Shown: positions 1-8,351 of the stretch, one piece after another
Position numbering within the stretch: the stretch's first letter is position 1
Layout: the number at the start of each line of letters is the position of its first letter
DNA from: Lunatimonas lonarensis
GTDB taxonomy: Bacteria > Bacteroidota > Bacteroidia > Cytophagales > Cyclobacteriaceae
Assembly (NCBI RefSeq): GCF_000390185.1
Contig: NZ_AQHR01000035.1
Span: 1 to 64,000 of the forward strand
DNA: 64,000 nucleotides
Reading direction: 5' to 3'
Notes under the pieces: model-generated
The model's database searches: none
Seen by the model: only the letters and a program-made list of their open reading frames with translations
Told to the model about the DNA's origin: nothing
Translations under genes and position numbers: made by a program

Positions 1-47
1 AAAAAACAACTACTTCTGAGCGGTTAGCTGCAATGTGGGTTAAATCT

Positions 48-488
48 CTAGGAATTTGAGCGGGGTCCGCCCCGTTGCGGGCCGGGATAGCCTCCCCGCT
101 TTCTGTGCATTGGTTGTTCCCCACGACGCTCTCCCCTTCGGCCACTCCACGCTTCGGAGCGTTCCTTGCGTTGTTGGTGCATGGCTTCCCATTTCTCTTT
201 TTGTTCGGGAGTCAGCACCGCTGAAATTTCGGCCTGTTGGGCTTCACGGCGTGCCTGCATCTGTTTTCGCAAGGCTTCCATTTCGGATTTTCTTTCAGCG
301 GCGTGCTGCAACTGGATTTCGTAGATTTTTTGCTTTTGGGCATCGTCCAGCTCCAGTTTTTCCGCTAGGTGCGCTGCACTGCGCTCTGCCATTTTTTCAG
401 GCGTTCTCTCAGGCCTTCCTTCTTGCTGGGCAGTTGCAGTCACTACAAATCCCAAGCTTAACGCCAATATTATCAATACCTTCTTCAT
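48..488 (-). CDS. Small exported Spy/CpxP-like protein (DUF4890 type)
   Basis: 146 residues with a clear signal peptide (about residues 1-20, ending TATAQ), so probably periplasmic. The mature part is highly charged, alpha-helical and rich in Glu, Arg, Gln and Met. It contains the LTPEQKEKW motif seen in Spy/CpxP-type periplasmic stress chaperones and an earlier LELDDAQKQKIYEIQ segment of the same LTxxQ flavour. The last 35 residues are Gly/Arg/Pro rich and probably disordered. It stands alone: the 327 bases upstream carry no gene. A role in envelope stress or metal sensing is family-based inference; many Bacteroidota proteins of this shape have no tested function. Confidence 0.75.
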   Translation of the reverse strand: MKKVLIILALSLGFVVTATAQQEGRPERTPEKMAERSAAHLAEKLELDDAQKQKIYEIQLQHAAERKSEMEALRKQMQARREAQQAEISAVLTPEQKEKWEAMHQQRKERSEAWSGRRGERRGEQPMHRKRGGYPGPQRGGPRSNS

Positions 489-815
489 GATTTCCTGTAG
501 TTAATTTATACTTGATTTTAGCTACTCCGACCTTCCGGGCCCGTTCTGGTCAGAGGAGTTTCATTCATTGTGTAATCTGACGGTTAGACCGCTTTAGGCC
601 TCCTCGGTTTAATCAGTGGGCGGAAGTAAATTGTTAAGAAACCTTAATTTGGTTTAAAGGCAGGAAAACGGACGTAGTGAAACCTGAATAGGAGGCGTCT
701 GAAAGAATAATTTTTGGTTTGTGGCGATATTTTGGCGAAATAGATTATTGTAGGTACGTTAACGGTGCCTTTTCGAAAAATTTGCTAATTTTACCACGCA
801 GAAAAATCAAGCTAT
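489..815. other. Intergenic region between divergent genes
   Basis: This 327-base stretch separates the minus-strand Spy-like gene from yebC on the plus strand and should hold both promoters. I see no open frame with coding character, no tRNA and no convincing terminator. A weak -7-like element (TAATTTTA, about 786-793) lies just before yebC, but it has no matching -33 box. Confidence 0.5.
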
Positions 816-1523
816 ATGGGAAGAGCTTTTGAATTTAGAAAAGAGCGAAAATTCAAGCGATGGAGTAAAATGTCGAAGGTCTTCACCCGGTTGGGCAAGG
901 AGATCGTAATAGCTGTGAAGGGTGGTGGCCCGGATCCTACCACGAATGCGAAGCTTCGTACTGTGATCCAAAATGCAAAGGGTGCTGCCATGCCCAAAGA
1001 CCGAATCGAAGCGGCAATCGCGAGGGCAAGCAACAAGGATGAGAAAGATTATGAAGAGGTCGTTTATGAAGGATATGCTCCCCATGGCGTGGCCATCATC
1101 GTAGAGACGGCCACGGATAATATAAACCGTACCGTTGCCAATATTCGACATTACTTTACCAAGGCGGGCGGATCGCTGGGTACGTCCGGATCGGTCAGCT
1201 TCATGTTTGAGCGAAAGGCAGTGTTTCGGTTTGCCAAAGCGGACTTTGATATGGAGGAATTGGAGCTGGAGCTGATTGATTTTGGCCTACAGGACATCGA
1301 CGAAAACGAAGGGGAGATCTATATCTACACAGCATTTGAAGACTTTGGCAACATGCAAAAAGCCCTCGAGGAGCGGCAAATTGAAATAATAAGCGCGGAT
1401 TTCCAACGGTTTCCGATGTCATATACGGAATTGACACCTGAGCAGGAGGAAGACGTCAATAAAATGATTGAGCGTATGGAGGAAGATGACGACGTCAACC
1501 ACGTTTATCACAACATGGCCTAG
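816..1523 (+). CDS. yebC: YebC/PmpR (TACO1) family protein
   Basis: 235 residues, full length for the family. It opens with the usual MGRAFEFRK start and runs through the conserved KGGGPDPTTNAKLR and NMPKDRIEAAI-like (here AAMPKDRIEAAI) segments, then the three-domain YebC fold with the acidic C-terminal VNKMIERMEEDDD tail. YebC proteins were first annotated as transcriptional regulators; recent work on the family points to help with ribosome stalling at proline stretches, so the older label should be treated with care. The ATG at 816 is the only plausible start. The next gene, yjjX, begins 28 bases after the stop, so the two are probably cotranscribed. Confidence 0.95.
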   Translation: MGRAFEFRKERKFKRWSKMSKVFTRLGKEIVIAVKGGGPDPTTNAKLRTVIQNAKGAAMPKDRIEAAIARASNKDEKDYEEVVYEGYAPHGVAIIVETATDNINRTVANIRHYFTKAGGSLGTSGSVSFMFERKAVFRFAKADFDMEELELELIDFGLQDIDENEGEIYIYTAFEDFGNMQKALEERQIEIISADFQRFPMSYTELTPEQEEDVNKMIERMEEDDDVNHVYHNMA

Positions 1524-1551
1524 TGCCATTTTTTACCACCAAGAAAAAAGA

Positions 1552-2133
1552 ATGGCTTTTCCAAAAAGAAAAAACTTACAGGAGATTCCTCCACAGGGCA
1601 GAGAGAAACTGATCATCGTAGGAAGTAGGAATCCGGTAAAGATCCAATGTGTGGAAGACGCCTTTCAGGCAGCTTTCGAGGATCAGATTATCGTTCAGGG
1701 TATGAATGTAGACTCCCAGGTGAATAGACAGCCCTTTGGCGACGTAGAAACCTATACAGGTGCCTATAACCGGGCGGCTGCATCCAAGAGGGCATTTCCG
1801 GAGGCCGATTGCTGGGTGGGGATCGAAGGCGGTGTGGACGAGGTCGGCGATCAGATGGTCGCTTTTGCGTGGGTTGTAATCTTAAATGGGAGTACGATCA
1901 TTGGAAAAGCAAAGACCGGAACCTTCTTTCTTCCGGATGCGATCAAGGTGTTGGTAAAAAAAGGGATCGAACTCGGGGATGCAGATGATATGGTATTCTC
2001 CAAGGAGAATACCAAGCAACGTGGCGGCGCAGTCGGTCTACTGACCAAGGGGATTGTTAATCGCTCACTGTATTATAAGCAGGCGGTGTTATTGGCGTTG
2101 ATTCCATTTCTGAACAAGGATTTGTACCAATAG
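1552..2133 (+). CDS. yjjX: Inosine/xanthosine triphosphatase, YjjX family
   Basis: 193 residues. The N-terminal VGSRNPVKIQCVEDAF segment is the hallmark of the YjjX/NTPase family that hydrolyses non-canonical purine nucleoside triphosphates (ITP, XTP) and so keeps damaged bases out of nucleic acids. Further family features are the GVDEVGDQMVAFAWVV core, with the strand-turn that carries the GIEGG loop, and the RGGAVGLLTKG segment near the C-terminus. I chose the ATG at 1552 rather than the in-frame ATG at 1468, because the earlier start would overlap the end of yebC by 56 bases and add 28 residues with no family character. It follows yebC closely and is followed by a candidate structured RNA and a terminator. 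Confidence 0.88.
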   Translation: MAFPKRKNLQEIPPQGREKLIIVGSRNPVKIQCVEDAFQAAFEDQIIVQGMNVDSQVNRQPFGDVETYTGAYNRAAASKRAFPEADCWVGIEGGVDEVGDQMVAFAWVVILNGSTIIGKAKTGTFFLPDAIKVLVKKGIELGDADDMVFSKENTKQRGGAVGLLTKGIVNRSLYYKQAVLLALIPFLNKDLYQ

Positions 2134-2176
2134 TTTCTGATGTTCATAGCAAAGGGGCTAAAGCATCTCTAAAAGG

Positions 2177-2321
2177 ACAACGCCTTGAGGGGGGATAAAA
2201 ATGGAAACCCCGGAAGCAGCGCAAACGTAACTGATAAAATAAGGCAACTGGTCTAGTGTTTCGTTTCCGATCGTCGAAAACCAGTGCCAAAACGAGCTAC
2301 ACGTAGAAGGAGAAAGGTTGT
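2177..2321 (+). ncRNA. Candidate structured RNA (three-way junction) downstream of yjjX
   Basis: Hand folding gives nested helices that close on each other. P1 pairs ACAAC 2177-2181 with GTTGT 2317-2321. P2 pairs GCCTT 2182-2186 with AAGGC 2241-2245 and holds an inner GGGG 2191-2194/CCCC 2208-2211 helix. P3 pairs ACTGGT 2247-2252 with ACCAGT 2280-2285, stacked on TTTCG 2259-2263/CGAAA 2275-2279. P1 and P2 abut without a gap and one base separates P2 from P3, as in a compact junction. No open frame runs through it, and a terminator follows 40 bases later. I could not match it to tmRNA, RNase P, SRP RNA or a riboswitch family. It may be the yjjX 3' UTR or a separate transcript. Confidence 0.4.
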
Positions 2322-2362
2322 TTGTCACCCACAATTAAAAACCAATTACCTATCTTGTGTTG

Positions 2363-2398
2363 GGCATGCCTGAATCCGGGCATGCCTTTAGTTTTTTT
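2363..2398 (+). terminator. Rho-independent terminator after the yjjX/RNA unit
   Basis: The self-complementary octamer GGCATGCC occurs twice (2363-2370 and 2379-2386). The two copies form an 8-bp stem with an 8-base loop, followed by TTTAGTTTTTTT. It would end the yebC-yjjX transcript and the candidate RNA. Confidence 0.75.
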
Positions 2399-2451
2399 AG
2401 CTAACCTGACTACCGCTGGCTCGTGTACAGAACGTTGTTTTCAGTGTCCGT

Positions 2452-3441
2452 TTATCCGCTGATTTGGCTCAGAAAGTTTGCCAACGCTTTTCGCCAGTCC
2501 GGATCCGCGTCCCATTCGGCGCCGATGTAGAGTTCATTTCTTACCAAAAGTTTAATATAGAATTTGACTACGATACGGTTGGTGTCCCGGTCGCTGGGTA
2601 CACTCACCCCCATGGTTCTCATAATATCTGTTTCTCTACCTTCTATGCGCATCAACATAAACTGGATCCTATTTTGGATCAGCTGCTGATTCGAAGATGA
2701 TTCGGTCAAAAAAGCAACCTCGTAGGGGTAGTTGTCCCCAAAAATCCGTTCGAGGCCTTGTCGTTCTTCGAGTTGCTCCGCTTGAAGTTGCTGAGGAGTT
2801 TTTCCGAACAGATCTTGTCGGAAGGTATTGAGGTAACCCTCATCACCGGCGGCACCCGACAAAAGTACTCCGAGGCGGAAAACGTTTAGGTTAAGCGGTG
2901 CCTGCTGGAAATAGGATGCAGTTGTGGCACCCGTACCTCCTGTTGGGGGTGTTGGGAATTCCGGAACATCCAACACCAGAAAATTGCTACTGGGTTGATT
3001 TCCAATAAGGTTTAGTATGGTAGTTTTGAACGAGCTGAGATCATTTGCCTGTGCGCTGAGCCCTTGGCCTGGACGAACCAACGCCTGATCTTGGGAAAAG
3101 GGAGCCAAGTGGATATGGAAGTTTCCGTTGGCCGGTCGTGTGATGACCCCTACATTTCGTATCAATCTCCTTGAAAAAGCCTCCGCATACGCACGCTGAT
3201 TACCTTCTGTAAGCACCACGTCTTCCAGTTCGTAGTAGGCTACCGGATCCCCGCCTGCGGCAACCAGCGCGGCGTGAATTTCGTTAGCAATTTCCTGCCA
3301 ACTATAAACTGGTTCTACGGCCTGTGAAGCGGAAATCAGGATTACTGATTTTCCATCCAAAAAGCTGTTGACGACGGATTCTTGGGCAAGAGAAGATAGC
3401 ATTACTGAACATGCAAAGCCAAATGCCAAAATATATTTCAT
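2452..3441 (-). CDS. Exported protein of unknown function
   Basis: 329 residues from the ATG at 3441; a TTG three codons upstream is also open. The N-terminus (MKYILAFGFACSVMLSSLAQ) is a typical signal peptide, so the product is exported. The mature protein looks alpha/beta and globular: an opening strand KSVILISASQ, a helix-rich middle, and a Pro/Gly/Thr-rich linker (PEFPTPPTGGTGATT) around residue 165. A tail of alternating strands includes IVVKFYIKLLVRNELYIGAEW. I see no Walker, nuclease or protease motif and do not recognise the family. It is divergent from the M28 peptidase, with 55 bases between the starts, so the two may share a regulatory region. Confidence 0.7.
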   Translation of the reverse strand: MKYILAFGFACSVMLSSLAQESVVNSFLDGKSVILISASQAVEPVYSWQEIANEIHAALVAAGGDPVAYYELEDVVLTEGNQRAYAEAFSRRLIRNVGVITRPANGNFHIHLAPFSQDQALVRPGQGLSAQANDLSSFKTTILNLIGNQPSSNFLVLDVPEFPTPPTGGTGATTASYFQQAPLNLNVFRLGVLLSGAAGDEGYLNTFRQDLFGKTPQQLQAEQLEERQGLERIFGDNYPYEVAFLTESSSNQQLIQNRIQFMLMRIEGRETDIMRTMGVSVPSDRDTNRIVVKFYIKLLVRNELYIGAEWDADPDWRKALANFLSQISG

Positions 3442-3496
3442 GGACTTCAAAGTTCCTGTTCACAAAGTTTAGTAATTTCACGAATATACATAACGA

Positions 3497-4420
3497 ATGG
3501 CACACAATTTACATATGACCCCTGCGAGGTATTTGTTTCTCGCTTGTTTTCTTGTTCTGTCGCATTTGGGTGCCGGGCAGGGAATAGACAGAGGCCGTCT
3601 TCTTGCCGACATCCGTTACCTTTCTTCACCCGCCTTGGAGGGTAGGGCACCACTTACGGATGGCAGTAGATTGGCGCAGGAGTTTATCGCCTCGAGGTTT
3701 AAGGAACTGGGCATGATGTCCCAGTATAAAGGCTTTGTGCAGCCTTTTTCGATCAAGGAACGTTTTCCCGACAAGCGTACCCCCTTCGGAGCAAATATTG
3801 TAGGCTTCATCCCTGGTGCGTCGTCAGACAAGCTCATTCTTGTGCTCGCTCATTTCGACCACTTGGGAAGAAAGGGAGAGGATTTGTATTTGGGTGCTGA
3901 CGACAATGCGTCCGGGGTTTCGGCCCTGTTGCATATTGCCGAATATTTCTCCAACCTCCGTCCTGCGCACTCCATGATGTTTGCGGCTGTGGATGCGGAG
4001 GAGATAGGGATGTTGGGATCCAAGGCATTGGTGGCGGATTTCCCGTTTCCATTGGAGCAGATCGCCTTGGTGGTAAATATGGACATGATCAGCAGAAGTA
4101 CCACGAACCGGCTATATGCGGTCGGGACCCGTCATTATCCCCAGTTGAAGCCGGCTTTAGAGGCTGTAAGGGCCACTGCTTCTATAGACTTGGTAATGGG
4201 CAATGATGGAGAGCAGGGAGGCCAGGATTGGACCAATTCTTCCGATCATACACCTTTTCACAGGGAGGGCATACCATTTGTCTACTTCGGGGTAGATGAT
4301 CACAAAGATTACCACAAGCCTACCGACACCTTTGAAAACATCGATCCGGAATTTTTCTTTCAAGCGACTTCGCTGGTGCTACAGTTTCTATTGGAAATAG
4401 ATAGTAGAGGAGTTGATTAA
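3497..4420 (+). CDS. Exported M28-family zinc aminopeptidase
   Basis: 307 residues with a signal peptide (cleavage probably after HLGAGQ). The M28 zinc-site motifs appear in order. They are AHFDHLG (first His), GADDNASGVSALL (bridging Asp), AVDAEEIGMLGS (catalytic Glu and the next ligand), NMDMISR (Asp ligand), and SSDHTPFHREGIPFVYF with the final His. The DYHKPTDT segment is typical of the C-terminal substrate loop. All ligands are present, so it should be an active periplasmic or outer-membrane-associated aminopeptidase. A later ATG at 3515 would also keep the signal peptide. It is convergent with the lipoprotein gene at 4435, with only 14 bases between them. Confidence 0.93.
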   Translation: MAHNLHMTPARYLFLACFLVLSHLGAGQGIDRGRLLADIRYLSSPALEGRAPLTDGSRLAQEFIASRFKELGMMSQYKGFVQPFSIKERFPDKRTPFGANIVGFIPGASSDKLILVLAHFDHLGRKGEDLYLGADDNASGVSALLHIAEYFSNLRPAHSMMFAAVDAEEIGMLGSKALVADFPFPLEQIALVVNMDMISRSTTNRLYAVGTRHYPQLKPALEAVRATASIDLVMGNDGEQGGQDWTNSSDHTPFHREGIPFVYFGVDDHKDYHKPTDTFENIDPEFFFQATSLVLQFLLEIDSRGVD

Positions 4421-4434
4421 CGGCTGTTGACTCC

Positions 4435-5130
4435 CTACCGGATAGTAACTGTGCTAACACTTACACTGCCGAGAGACCAGCTTTCGTCACAGAGAGCGTT
4501 TCTCGCATTGGTTTGTTTTATCTGGTCCCTGAAGCGGATTTCTACGGCGTTTCCTCGGTGGGGCACTAGTTGAGTGAGGTGGTATACAGATGTCCAGCCT
4601 GCCACGTTTTGGTACTGGCAGCGGCCCGGAAGAGTGCCTGAAGTGGCTCCGGTTTTAGGGTTATTGAAGCTGGGGTAGGTTCCAGGGAATGATTGCTGCA
4701 GGCAGTAGGATGAGGTGCAGGGACTGTTGGAGAAGGTCGTTCGCATAATCTCTACGCCATCCACATCCAACATCCAAAGATCCGGTCCGCCAACGTCCAT
4801 TACGTTTCCATCCCAACTATCGTGTACGTACAGTTCGAAGCTTATTTTCAGGGCATCGTGTGCCGGAAGACCTGACAGCGAAAGGGTTACGGTGTCGTTG
4901 TGATAGAAACCTACCACGCTCTTTTCGTTGAAGGTGCCCAGTTTTGCATTCGTGAAATTTTCCAGGTTTCCCGATCCAAAGTCACTGGTATAGAAGCGGA
5001 CGTCCTCGTTTATTTCCGGAGAGCAGGCATAAAAAGCACTGAGAAGGCCTAAAAGTAAAAGCCCATGGCATTTATTGAAAAAGAACCAACCTAGCTGGGA
5101 GCGATCCAAGAAACAACTAAAATTTTTCAA
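4435..5130 (-). CDS. Unknown lipoprotein, probable beta-sandwich
   Basis: 231 residues from a TTG at 5130. No in-frame ATG precedes the signal sequence GLLLLGLLSAFYAC, so a non-ATG start seems needed and the exact start is uncertain. The Cys at the end of that segment fits a lipoprotein lipobox. The mature part has many short beta strands and aromatic/Asp-rich loops (LYVHDSWDG, GGPDLWMLDVDG), and ends in EIRFRDQIKQ and VSVSTVTIR strands. This resembles secreted jelly-roll or lectin-like domains. Six cysteines after the lipid Cys could form disulfides. I do not recognise a named family, and the gene appears to be monocistronic. Confidence 0.6.
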   Translation of the reverse strand: MKNFSCFLDRSQLGWFFFNKCHGLLLLGLLSAFYACSPEINEDVRFYTSDFGSGNLENFTNAKLGTFNEKSVVGFYHNDTVTLSLSGLPAHDALKISFELYVHDSWDGNVMDVGGPDLWMLDVDGVEIMRTTFSNSPCTSSYCLQQSFPGTYPSFNNPKTGATSGTLPGRCQYQNVAGWTSVYHLTQLVPHRGNAVEIRFRDQIKQTNARNALCDESWSLGSVSVSTVTIR

Positions 5131-5215
5131 CAGGAAAGGTGTTATAATTGCCGTAGTAAAGCTACAAAGAAAATAAATATTTGCTAGAACTCGCTAGTAT
5201 TTCCGACCGGATTGG

Positions 5216-7690
5216 TTAATCAAGAAAATAAACCCGCTTTACCCGGGAACTGATGCCTGTGAGGAGTTCATACGGGATGGTTCCTATATGCGACGCCAGC
5301 TTGGGCAGGTCTATCCCCTCCCCAAATACAATGGCTTCGTCTCCCTCTTTGGCGTCTATTCCAGTGATATTTACCATGGTCATATCCATGCAGACATTTC
5401 CGATTACGGGAGCTTTCTGTCCATTGATCAGGACATAGCCCCTACCATTGCTAAAGCGGCGGTCGAAGCCGTCGGCATACCCAAGGCCAATGGTCGCAAT
5501 CTTGCCGTGGTCGGGCATGATACCCGCCCTGTTGTATCCGATCCGATCGTCTTTTTTGAGCTCTTTGATCTGGGAAATCGTCGTTTTTAGCGTACCTACC
5601 TGTTGCAGTTTGTCCGCTGATAAGTGGTCTACGCTGATACCGTAGAGTCCTATACCCAGGCGAACCATGTCGAAGGAATGGTCGGGAAAGCGTAGTATTC
5701 CTGCAGTATTAAGCGCATGAACCAAGGGTCTATAGCCCAATCGTTGCGTGAATTCCGCCGTAAATTCCTGAAAAACCTCCAGCTGCCGTAGGGTAAAAGG
5801 GTCATGTTCGGCATTGTCGGTACTGGTGAGGTGGGTAAATATGCTTTGAACCCTCAGGTTGGGGTATGATTTCAGCAGATCGGTAAGTTCCCCCACCTCG
5901 CTGGGTTCGAATCCCAACCTCCTCATGCCACTGTCTATATCCAAGTGAATGGCGATGGTCTCTTGTACGTTTTGTGCGTGTTCCCCAAATATCCGAAGGA
6001 TTCTCGGGCTGTAAATCACAGGTTCCAAGCGGTACTGGATGATCTGGGGCAGGTTATCGGCAGATACGTTCAATACCATAATGGGCAGGGTGATTCCTTT
6101 TTCGCGTAGTTGCGCGCCTTCGTCTGAATAGGCTACAGACAGATAGTCGACCTTTAATTTCTGGAGGTGATTGGCAATTTCCGTTGCGCCACCACCATAG
6201 GCGGCAGCTTTCACCATCGCCATCAGTTTGGTAGTCGGAGGCAGTTTCTGTTTGTAGAAATGAAAGTTATGCGTCAGTGCATTCAAGTTTATCTCCAATA
6301 CGGTGCCATGTACCTGTTCCTCCAGTGCATGGACAATCCGTTCGAAGCCGAAGGTTCGCCCCCCTTTGATCAGTATCACAGCGTCTTCAAAGCTATGGAT
6401 GAGGTCGCTGGCCAGAAATTCCTCGGTGCTGTCAAAGAAATCGGCGGAAACCTCCGATTCTGCCACGCTACTGCCGATGGCTGGTCCTATACCTATCAAT
6501 TGGTCGACTTGGTAATGGTTAAGCAGTTGCACGACTCGATTGTACACCTTTTCGGAATGTTTGATTTGCGGAAAGTCGGAAAGTACCAGTATGCGCCTTT
6601 TTTTTCTTCGCTGTGACTGCATGAAGTCCAGTGCTATCTCCAGCCCTGCCAGATCATTGTTGTATGTATCGTCAATCAGTGTGCAGTTGCGCCTGCCGGA
6701 CTTACTTGTTAGGCGCATATCCACCGGCCGCAACTGTTGAACTCCAAGCTCGATGGTTTGTGGATCCATTCCCAAGACGGAGGCGGCCACGATGGCATGG
6801 CGTAGATTCTCCAGCGACGCTTCATCCGTGAAAGGCGTATGGAAGGTCCTGATACTGAGATCGGGTTTTACCAGAAATATTCGACTGCCTCCGGCTTGTT
6901 TTTTTACCCGAAGATGATAGTCGGAATCCAAATTTTCCGACCAAGAGACCAGACGTTCCTTTGGAAAGACACGTTCGACGGTCGCGGCGACCAGACCTTG
7001 TTCCTTTCGGTAGATAAGATAGTCTGTTTGGTTGAACAGCGTCAGTTTTTCCTCCAGTTTCTGGGATTCACCGGTGAAGTGCTGACTGTGGGCGGTTCCG
7101 ATATTGGTTAGGATTCCTACACTGGGGCGAATCATTTTTTCAAGTCGTTCCATTTCCCCTGGAAGGGAAATGCCCGCTTCCAAAACCGCCACCTGATGAT
7201 AGGGAGCAATGGAAAAAATGGAAAGGGGTACACCAAGCTGGCTATTGAAGCTTTTTGGACTTTTAGCGGTCAGAAAGGCAGTCGAAAGCAGCTGCCCCAG
7301 CCACTCTTTGACAATTGTTTTTCCGTTGCTTCCCGTAATACCGACTACTGGTCCCTTAAATTGCGCGCGGTTCCATGCTGCCAGTGCCTGTAGTGCAATC
7401 AACGTATCCGGGACAACAAAAAAATTACAGGCCTCAAAATCATCGCCTCCAGACACTGGGGCTCTGTCCGCGGCAATGACAAAATTCCTTACTCCGCTAC
7501 GATAGCAATTATTTAGAAAATCATGGCCATCCCATTGGCCTCCCCGCAGCGAAAAAAACACTGTGGTTTTACCATCCAGTAGTTTACGTGAATCGATCCC
7601 TACGTGGGAAATCGATAGCTCGGGAGCATCGATTTTATGGTCTGCGTGGATGATAGTGGCTAACTGAATAGGGGTAATGGAAGAAATCAT
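5216..7690 (-). CDS. murF-alr: Bifunctional MurF ligase / alanine racemase
   Basis: 824 residues, a fusion known from Bacteroidota. Residues 1 to about 450 are MurF, which adds D-Ala-D-Ala to UDP-MurNAc-tripeptide: N-terminal substrate domain, ATP loop GITGSNGKT near residue 113, the central NIGTAHSQHF segment, and the C-terminal DDTYNNDLAGL and LSDFPQIKH stretches. Residues from about 455 to the end are the PLP-dependent alanine racemase that supplies the D-Ala. The Schiff-base lysine is K494 in MVKAAAYGGG; the catalytic tyrosine lies in IGYNRAG and the PLP-binding barrel includes RLGIGLYG. The usual YGHG after the lysine is YGGG here, a change also seen in related fused enzymes as far as I recall. 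Coupling the two activities in one cytoplasmic chain links D-Ala supply to its use. Confidence 0.95.
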   Translation of the reverse strand: MISSITPIQLATIIHADHKIDAPELSISHVGIDSRKLLDGKTTVFFSLRGGQWDGHDFLNNCYRSGVRNFVIAADRAPVSGGDDFEACNFFVVPDTLIALQALAAWNRAQFKGPVVGITGSNGKTIVKEWLGQLLSTAFLTAKSPKSFNSQLGVPLSIFSIAPYHQVAVLEAGISLPGEMERLEKMIRPSVGILTNIGTAHSQHFTGESQKLEEKLTLFNQTDYLIYRKEQGLVAATVERVFPKERLVSWSENLDSDYHLRVKKQAGGSRIFLVKPDLSIRTFHTPFTDEASLENLRHAIVAASVLGMDPQTIELGVQQLRPVDMRLTSKSGRRNCTLIDDTYNNDLAGLEIALDFMQSQRRKKRRILVLSDFPQIKHSEKVYNRVVQLLNHYQVDQLIGIGPAIGSSVAESEVSADFFDSTEEFLASDLIHSFEDAVILIKGGRTFGFERIVHALEEQVHGTVLEINLNALTHNFHFYKQKLPPTTKLMAMVKAAAYGGGATEIANHLQKLKVDYLSVAYSDEGAQLREKGITLPIMVLNVSADNLPQIIQYRLEPVIYSPRILRIFGEHAQNVQETIAIHLDIDSGMRRLGFEPSEVGELTDLLKSYPNLRVQSIFTHLTSTDNAEHDPFTLRQLEVFQEFTAEFTQRLGYRPLVHALNTAGILRFPDHSFDMVRLGIGLYGISVDHLSADKLQQVGTLKTTISQIKELKKDDRIGYNRAGIMPDHGKIATIGLGYADGFDRRFSNGRGYVLINGQKAPVIGNVCMDMTMVNITGIDAKEGDEAIVFGEGIDLPKLASHIGTIPYELLTGISSRVKRVYFLD

Positions 7691-7795
7691 AAGCCAGTAT
7701 TTGGTAGCGAATCGTAACGTCAGCCAAAGCTACTAAAATTAAAGAAAGCAGATCACATTTGGTTTTTGGAAATTCGGGAAGCATTGTACGGATTT

Positions 7796-7826
7796 TTTGA
7801 AAAATCCGTTGAATTAATTATATTTG
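7796..7826 (+). promoter_or_regulatory. Bacteroidota-type promoter for the 113-residue exported protein
   Basis: A TTTG -33 box (7796-7799) and a TATATTTG -7 box (7819-7826) are separated by exactly 19 bases. This matches the Bacteroidetes sigma-A consensus TTTG-N19-TAnnTTTG. The start codon at 7879 lies 52 bases downstream. Confidence 0.8.
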
Positions 7827-7878
7827 AAAACATAATGTTGAATGAAACGGTAGTATAAGTAAATAGACACCTTTACCC

Positions 7879-8220
7879 ATGAAAACGCTTGCCTTCTCTC
7901 CTAAACAATTTATTTTAATCGGGTGTATGGGTCTATTTTGTTTGTTTTTTAATCTGGGTAATGCTCTTGGGCAGTCGGATAAGGAGAGATCTTATTCAGA
8001 TGTGATAAGGGTCGAGGAACCTTCCCAATCGACCAAAGAGGTAACTTCAGACTACAGTGTGATCAAAAGGGAACAGCCCGAGAAACCTGAGGAAGGCAGG
8101 GATTACAGTTCGTTTAGAGAGAAGGGAACGTCCGACGAGAGGGACAACAAGCAAGAGGGGAAATCTACCCTTTCTTTCAACTTGTTTCTCTACGTGATAG
8201 ATAAGTTTAGAGAAAATTGA
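7879..8220 (+). CDS. Small exported protein with short internal repeats
   Basis: 113 residues. A signal peptide (about residues 1-33, ending NALGQ) is followed by a strongly charged, probably disordered middle. It contains three related blocks built around a Tyr-Ser pair: SYSDVIRVEEP, DYSVIKREQPEKPEEG and DYSSFREKG. The C-terminus (TLSFNLFLYVIDKFREN) is hydrophobic and could be an amphipathic helix or beta strand. The gene has a near-perfect promoter of its own. I do not recognise the family; low complexity makes homology hard to judge by eye. It could be a periplasmic adaptor or anchor protein, but nothing here proves that. Confidence 0.65.
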   Translation: MKTLAFSPKQFILIGCMGLFCLFFNLGNALGQSDKERSYSDVIRVEEPSQSTKEVTSDYSVIKREQPEKPEEGRDYSSFREKGTSDERDNKQEGKSTLSFNLFLYVIDKFREN

Positions 8221-8351
8221 TAGCTACCAAACGGTCAAATTTACTAGATTGGTTTGCCCTCGCTCATGACTCCCATGATTCTCGTTTTTAAATAGAGGAC
8301 TCTTGCACTGTTGCAGCTCTTCTGACTAATTATCCATTAAACCCAACTATT

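Noticed and set aside
1468-1551. An earlier ATG for yjjX
   Set aside because: It would overlap the yebC coding region by 56 bases and adds residues that do not belong to the family.
2134-2451. The region after yjjX as SRP RNA, because of GGAAGCAGC-like bases near 2212-2220
   Set aside because: The GGAA tetraloop with its flanking UCC/GGA stem and the symmetric loop of SRP helix 8 are missing, so it is kept only as an unassigned structured RNA.
2134-2451. The same region as tmRNA or RNase P RNA
   Set aside because: No tRNA-like ends, no plausible tag reading frame and no GAGGAAAGUC-type RNase P core.
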